Below are positions 58,358 to 64,000 of a stretch of DNA of 64,000 nt, piece by piece. The notes beneath the pieces were generated by a model. The model saw only the letters and a program-made list of their open reading frames with translations, ran no database searches and had not been told where the DNA came from. Both the position numbers and the translations under genes were made by a program. Every line of letters begins with the position of its first letter. Position 1 is the first letter of the stretch. The stretch is from Artemisia argyi (lineage: Eukaryota; Streptophyta; Magnoliopsida; Asterales; Asteraceae). Location: assembly GCA_030686995.1 (NCBI GenBank), contig CM060704.1:174279718-174343717 (forward strand). Reading direction: 5' to 3'.

Positions 58358-59022
58358 ATTATGTTATGTCGTCGGAGTAGTATAATCAAGTTTTTGTTTT
58401 ATGGATGTTTTTTCAGAGATTCCTTCTTTGTGTTCGAAGATCAAACTGGTGCATTTTTCTTTTGTATTGAGAATTTGTGGTCCTAAATTAAAAGTGTTAC
58501 AATTTCCTGCAAGGGTTACTTTATTATATGACTTATTATGTCAATGTTTGATCACTGATTATCATTGGTTATCTTCCTATATGTCACGTAGTTTGATCAT
58601 TGGTTATCTTTGATGCATATATTATGTTTGTTTAATACGGAGTAGATTACAAGCTTTAGGTACTGATATATAAATAGTAGAGTCCTTAGAATCTTGTGAA
58701 TTTTGTTATCACTTTATTGCTTTTGGTAGACATTATATTTGTATTTCATGTTTGCAACTTAGCTTTGTGATTGATTCAGGTTTGGATTATGTATCTCTAG
58801 AACTAAGATATTGAAAAGGAATTGGTTTAATGTGACAAGTAAAAGGAAAATGGAGGGCTCACCGAAAGTTTGGAGAATAAAAGTCAAATGATACACAATA
58901 AATATAGGGAGGGCATGATTGTCAACTCACAAAAAAGATTATGTGCATTGATCAATTTGCTACATGTAAATATCAACTCCCTTTGTGAAAGTCTGTCCTC
59001 AAGCATTACACCCAATATTTTA
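58358..59022. other. 3' flank of the MULE gene
   Basis: No further coding. AATAAA-like signals are not distinctive here. Nothing else seen. Confidence 0.4.
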
Positions 59023-59271
59023 GGGTAACTTTTGTTAACGGGATCTAGTAACAAATAGAGTTGACCATCGGGTGGCAAATGTAGCCCCAACTTTCTGACT
59101 ATGTGACATGGTAGATGTTCTTGGAGGTATGGTATGTTACAACAGATTCTTCTTTATAACATATTATACCCTAAAAACCGATGATATGTCCTTAGTCATA
59201 AAAAATGGGGCTATATGTCATTCAATGGTCAACTCACTATCTGTTACCAAATCTTGTTAATAAACATTAGC
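59023..59271. mobile_element. Hairpin MITE, about 249 bp
   Basis: The left half (59030-59115) and the complement of the right half (59180-59268) match along nearly their whole length. Examples are GAGTTGACCATCG with CAATGGTCAACTC and GTAGCCCCA with TGGGGCTA. So the element is one long imperfect inverted repeat with a loop near 59150. Flanking duplication unclear; superfamily undetermined. Confidence 0.75.
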
Positions 59272-59343
59272 TACATCTACGACCACAATATAAGAGTGGT
59301 ATTTATTTCTTACAAAAAGTAATTAGGCCTAAATCTTCTTATG

Positions 59344-59420
59344 CAAGATTTGGATCAAGGCGAGGACGCTTAAGAGCAATGGATCCTCCACCTTCAACTT
59401 GAGATTTTGAACCTATTTTT
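59344..59420 (-). pseudogene. Possible last exon of unit 8
   Basis: After an AAAAAATAG acceptor the minus strand has a frame GSKSQVEGGGSIALKRPRLD ending PNLA and stop. It lies downstream of the unit 8 core block, whose frame ends CGLDHLHKYDTK with an AAG/GTTAGT donor. The phases do not match simply, so the exon pairing is uncertain. No family recognised. Confidence 0.4.
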
Positions 59421-59549
59421 TAACAAACATAAAATTGCACGAAGTGAATAATATAATAATACAACATGCTAAGAACCAAAGTTAATATTGTGTTTGAATG
59501 ATAGGTAATACAAGTGTTGTACAACAAACTAATTAGAAATTAATCACTA

Positions 59550-59941
59550 ACCTTTGTGTCATATTTATGAAGGTGGTCTAACCCACAATTTGGCATTATC
59601 TTTTTACAGCAATCGCTTGGTCTTGTTTGCATCCACAAGACAAAATTGGTAGCATGACACTTTTGTATTCTTTTAACATGATTCTTCTTTTGCATATATC
59701 AAAACCAACAATTACGATAAGAAAAATAAGGATTTACCTTTGAAACCTAATAAACCTAACTATGAGGTCCAAGAAATACTCTTGATCAAAAACACCGTAA
59801 CTCACAGACGATGTCCCAACATTTATAAGAATAAAATTAACATCTCATACTTTTATTTTCATTACAACGTCAAAACTCATAACCCAAGACCACATTAAAA
59901 GTACATGTCTCAAACAACATCACAAACATCAAGGTAACGTG
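59550..59941 (-). repeat. Array unit 8, truncated 5' block
   Basis: Core block with small frame MQKKNHVKRIQKCHATNFVL to MPNCGLDHLHKYDTK (59570-59695) and the start of the intron-like block. Cut at 59941 by an LTR-like sequence. This is the last unit of the array in the window. Confidence 0.68.
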
Positions 59942-62900
59942 TAACACCCCAACCCGACATGGGTCAAAATGTCACATTATGGTGCCAAATCAGAACATAC
60001 AAACGCAAGCGGAAGACTTAGAAACATAAGGTTTCAAAGGTATTCTAAGGAAACAAATGAAATGCTAACTCTATACAGTATGTAATACAAATCCAAGCTA
60101 AATCTAATCCAAGTCTAATCAAGATGCAAATGGGCTTCTAATCCTCAAGGCAGTCCACTAAGAGCTCATATGCACTCTTCACCCAACCCAGCTTCCAACC
60201 TAAAACCTGCCGCAGGAAAAGAAATGCGGCTGATTGATGAGTGTCTAAATACTCATCATTTTGTACCAATCTGAACTGCCAAAACATACAGAAACACTCA
60301 AAAATGCATCATAATACTTAAAATATCTCAAAAGAGTGTTTTATATGTTTCAAATACAAAATATGCAAAAACAAATGAAAAACATACAAAGTTTGCATAA
60401 TTGGCAGTTTCAGTCCCTCAAGTTTCAAATATTGACAAAACTAGTCCCTGAAGGTTTTAAATGAATAAAAAGTCAACTTAAGTCCTTGGGAAACCAAAAA
60501 TGTTCACAAAACATCCCTGGATAAAAGTTTACACAAACTGGCAATTTTTACCCCTCAAGTTTCAAAATTGGCAAAATAGTCCCTGGGTATTCAAAACTGA
60601 AATATTTACAAATAATACCCTTGTACTATGCATGAATGACAAAATGGAACAATTTTGATAACATTTTGAGAAATTACAAGTTTAATCCCTTAAAAATCCA
60701 AATTTACAGAAAAGGTCCCTGGAGTTTGAAAAATTGCAGAAAAGGTCCCTGGGAGTTTTTAAATGGAAAAATAAATAAATAAGTCCTTGGTTTATTAAAT
60801 TTAGCAAGTTAAGTCCTTAAAAATACTTTGGGAAAATAACATGTTCAGTCCCTCACTTTTGCTAAATTTACATTTTTGGTCCTTATCACTTAAAAACCAA
60901 ACCGGACCCTATTTATTTAACTAAACCAAAACCATTTACCCAATCCACACCATTTACCCAACCCACTTATCCCCTAAGCCCAAAGAATAAGCCCAGTCCA
61001 CACCCCTTTTTTTAGTTAAACCAGCGCTGACCCCAGTCAAACACCCAAAACCGCCAACCACTGTTCATCTCCCACCTTCACCCCTGCATTCACCAAAACC
61101 AGATGGTTTTACCACCACCACCTCACCTCTCCAGCTCACCCTCACCTCCTTTCCACCTCACACACCAAACCAGATAGCATTAAATGCCATTTCCACAATT
61201 TTTCACTCCCAAACCACATCCACACCTCTGTTTCTTCCATAAATCACCCACTTGCCTAGAAACCTTCCATATTGTCTCCTGACACCTCCACAAGCCCCCA
61301 ATAAACTTTAATTACAATCCTTTGCCTCCACGTTAACGTGGAGGACTTTGGCGCCAAAAATCAAGTTTGAACGATCATGATCAATTGGACTAAATGGATG
61401 GCTCAGATGAAGTGGGAAATGATCAGAAGAGGTTTCTAACCCTAATTGAAGCCTTTAAAAGGAAAGAGAAGCAGAGAAGAAAGTTACCTAGTTTATTTTC
61501 AATTATTGTATGTCGAATGTACTAGTTTTTTAATTCCAGTGTATCTTAAGCTTTCAAGTGTAATCTCTAGTGTTTTTAAGTGTATTGTGAAACCCTTTAA
61601 GTAATAAACTTCAAGTTTGTATCATTATCTCAGTTTATGAAAGTTTTATTTTATATAAAAAAATCTCAATCATGTCTAATATTGTTTGTAGTGGAGGATA
61701 AAGACTAATCAGCTCATATAAGCTCCTAATAAGCTCAATTAAGCTTTTAGTAACCTACAATTCAGTTTAGCTTTAAAAAATTCCACAAATACAAATTGGT
61801 CAACATAAGTCAACTGAGAGTGTGGAGATTTGAATTCTGGATTCTGAGTTGATTTGGAAGTACAAGAAGCTTGGATTTGGGTTTAGATCCTCAGGGAGGA
61901 ATTAAGTGTTCTTGGTTCTTGGTTTCAAGCAGGAAAGCACTTGGTAAGTTTCTTATAAAATTTCATAACTTTCTTTGTATTGCATATGTCTTGATTTTGT
62001 TTATCATGGCTATTATTTGTGTTTCTTAAGTATTAATCAGTGTATTTAAGCTTATTAATGGATTGAGATTGCTAGGTTGTTAAGAAATCACTTGTTACTC
62101 ATTTTCCAAAAATCTCACAGTCAACAAAGTATATCTTGTGATCTTGTGTATCTGTGGTAATTTTCTGTTTTTATGTGCTTAATCAGATTTAATAAATCAT
62201 AATAAGTTGGAATGGATCAGTAGCTTAAGCTCTTATAGCCATTTACTTAAGAAATCATAAAACAGTCTAGTTACAAGTGTGTTTGGATCAGTGGTATTCA
62301 CTGAGTTAAGTAGAGTTTTTGTTGTTGATTCTTGTTTTTACATGTTTCTCTAGGTTGTATTAGTTCATATTAGTCAAATTAAATAGGTCTTGTTAGAGTA
62401 AAAGTCAAAAATCACTTGGATCTTTAACCTACTGTCACTGATTAGGAATCTGCATACCAAATCTTGTTTACATGTTAAAAAGTTGTTAAAGAAGCTTGTT
62501 TTAACTTTATTTCATCTTAATATAACATAATCAGTTCATAAAGTAAGTTCAAAGTTCACATAAGTCAAACCAACTCAAGTCTCATGAAATAGTCAAAGTA
62601 CTCATCCCAGATTTTTACAAAAACTCAGGAAATTGTTTTGATTTTTATGTTTGCTTTCATAAGTTGAAACCTATTCCTATTTGTTACCTACCAGTTGAAC
62701 TTCAGTTTCCCACATCTAGTTTATTTTTAAGATTTTTATTAAGCAAGATAAGCTCAACCAAAGTACCTTGCAGGGCAAAGACATTGCCCTGTGCACAGGT
62801 TTTGAGTTAAATACCAAGACCCCTAGTATGCAACTCAGTGGACCCCACACCTTAGGATTCAGCTTAATTGTAGCTTAATATACCAGCTTTTCACATCTAA

Positions 62901-64000
62901 GTTTAATTTAGACTTTAGCTTATTATAGAATAGCTTTTAGGATCAAACTTGTGACCTTTGTAAAATAAGCTATACTGAGCACTCAGTATATGATCACCAT
63001 TTCAAGGGATCACTCAGAGCTTATTAGGAACCCATAAGCTTAGCTTATTAGTTTAATTTGTAGCTTATCATCCCATAGTTGAACCCCTAGGTTTATTTTG
63101 AACCTTGTTTTACTCTTGTGGACCCCACAACTCTTAGAAAGTGGACTGCAAGGCAAAAACTTGCCCTGCACATCAGCACACCACCACCACACCACCAACT
63201 TAAGTGGTGGCTGCAGCCCACACCATTAGGACCCACAACCCCAACCTAGCTTATTACAACCCCCCTCCTACCCAGGTTCAAGAATTGACCCATAGTTTGA
63301 CCTACAAACCAGTGGACCCCACCTTAAATTGTCCCTAATCTCTGTCCCATTTCTGAGACAGAATTCAAATAAGCAAGTGCTTATTTGAGCTTCTCAGCTT
63401 ATTTTAGGAGCTCATATCATTAAGTTTAGTCTAATATAGTTCAAATAACTTAGGTAAACTAGATTTCACCATAGTGGACCCCACATAACCTCAGTTTAGC
63501 TTATTTCTTCATTTGGTCAACCTTAGTCAACTGTTTAAGCTAATAAGCAATCTCAGTGCTTATTATTGATTTCCAAAGTAGTTATCTTTATTAAAGTTTC
63601 ATTATTTAGGTATTTAAATAGTTTTATAAAATAAAAACCAGAAAAAGCAAACATAAAAATAGTGATAGCTTCTATTTAATAGAAATTATCTAATTAATTT
63701 TCATTTTAGCTTATTAATAAGCACTTGTCCAATTTTATAATTTTATAAATTACTTAGTACCTTAAAGTAGTTAAAATAATTTTATTAGAATTTTCCTAAG
63801 CAGTTTACTATTAATTAGATTTAAAACTAGTTTAAATAATTAAATAGGTAATATTAGTAATTAAATAGTTTTATTTAATTTTAATCAATTAAAGTAGAAT
63901 TTTATATTTTTCCTAAGTTTTATAATATAGTTAAGACTTTTAAAAAATAGTTTCATAATTTCTACTGTTCATTTTATAATTTTCTTATTTAAATTAATTA
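59942..64000 (+). mobile_element. Probable long LTR of a gypsy-type element, runs off the window
   Basis: Unit homology stops abruptly at TGTAACACCCC, a common start of plant Tekay-type LTRs. No coding frame is present for 4 kb. The region 60390-60900 has many GTCCCTGGAGTTT-like repeats. A CTTTAAAAGG box (about 61452-61461) and AATAAA (about 61603) would fit promoter and poly(A) signal. Positions 62700-63560 are rich in TAAGCTTATTAG-type motifs and carry GTGGACCCCAC four times. No second end, primer site or target duplication is visible, so orientation and identity are inferred. Confidence 0.55.

Noticed and set aside
56053..58647. TACTCCGTATT at 56053 and its complement near 58637 flanking the MULE gene
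   Set aside because: Only about 12 bp long, no matching duplication outside it, and ACGGAGTA is a frequent plant motif. Not accepted as terminal inverted repeats.

Overview
This is plant nuclear DNA, most likely from a eudicot. It is AT-rich and has no operon-like coding. It carries plant LTR retrotransposons primed by tRNA-Met, a Helitron family ending in CTAG, hAT-like MITEs with 8-bp duplications, a CACTA end, a MULE/FAR1 gene with a canonical intron, and a cytosolic tRNA-Ser(AGA). The mix of families (Ptta/En/Spm transposase relatives, a CCHC plus ARID retroelement) reminds me of Asteraceae, but that is inference from memory of the families.

The first 59.9 kb is dominated by a head-to-tail array of about nine degenerate repeat units, all read on the minus strand and originally about 3.5-5 kb each. 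Read 5' to 3' on the minus strand, a unit contains: (a) a promoter and 5' UTR block with TGGGCC and AACCCTA motifs, a TATA box and a splice donor; (b) a conserved AT-rich block holding a small ORF; (c) exons of a Ptta/En/Spm (CACTA-type) transposase-like gene; (d) a pseudogene of a COI1-like jasmonate-receptor F-box/LRR protein, with only the LRR part seen; (e) a conserved 3' block. COI1-like pieces lie at 4.8-5.1, 10.6-12.2, 26.8-28.8, 36.2-36.9, 40.5-41.2, 44.8-46.5 (plus a scrambled piece at 47.2-47.4) and 50.8-51.1 kb. The copies I could follow through the region share one frameshift, so the founder was probably dead before the array grew.

The array has been expanded by nested insertions. 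These are a truncated RTE LINE (0.2-0.9 kb), a hAT-like MITE (5.6 kb), a CACTA 3' end (6.3-7.5 kb), Helitrons (8.6, 25.4, 37.1, 42.9 kb), a LINE-like insert shared by three copies (10.7, 27.0, 45.0 kb), a Ty3/gypsy fragment (12.6-24.4 kb) that itself hosts a 9.9-kb LARD-like element with 3.47-kb LTRs, two GC-rich hAT-like MITEs (28.0, 43.4 kb), a 2.5-kb LTR element encoding a 563-residue CCHC/ARID protein (30.8-33.3 kb), and a 1.56-kb short LTR element (34.2-35.7 kb). Several insertions have their empty site in a sister unit of this same window, which makes their ends unusually certain.

From 52.6 to 59.3 kb the sequence is mostly unique. It holds two hAT-like MITEs, the tRNA-Ser gene, and the only apparently intact ordinary-looking gene: a two-exon, 643-residue MULE-transposase/FAR1-like gene at 56.3-58.4 kb, followed by a hairpin MITE. 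A last unit fragment (59.3-59.9 kb) is cut by what looks like a long LTR starting at 59942 and running off the window.
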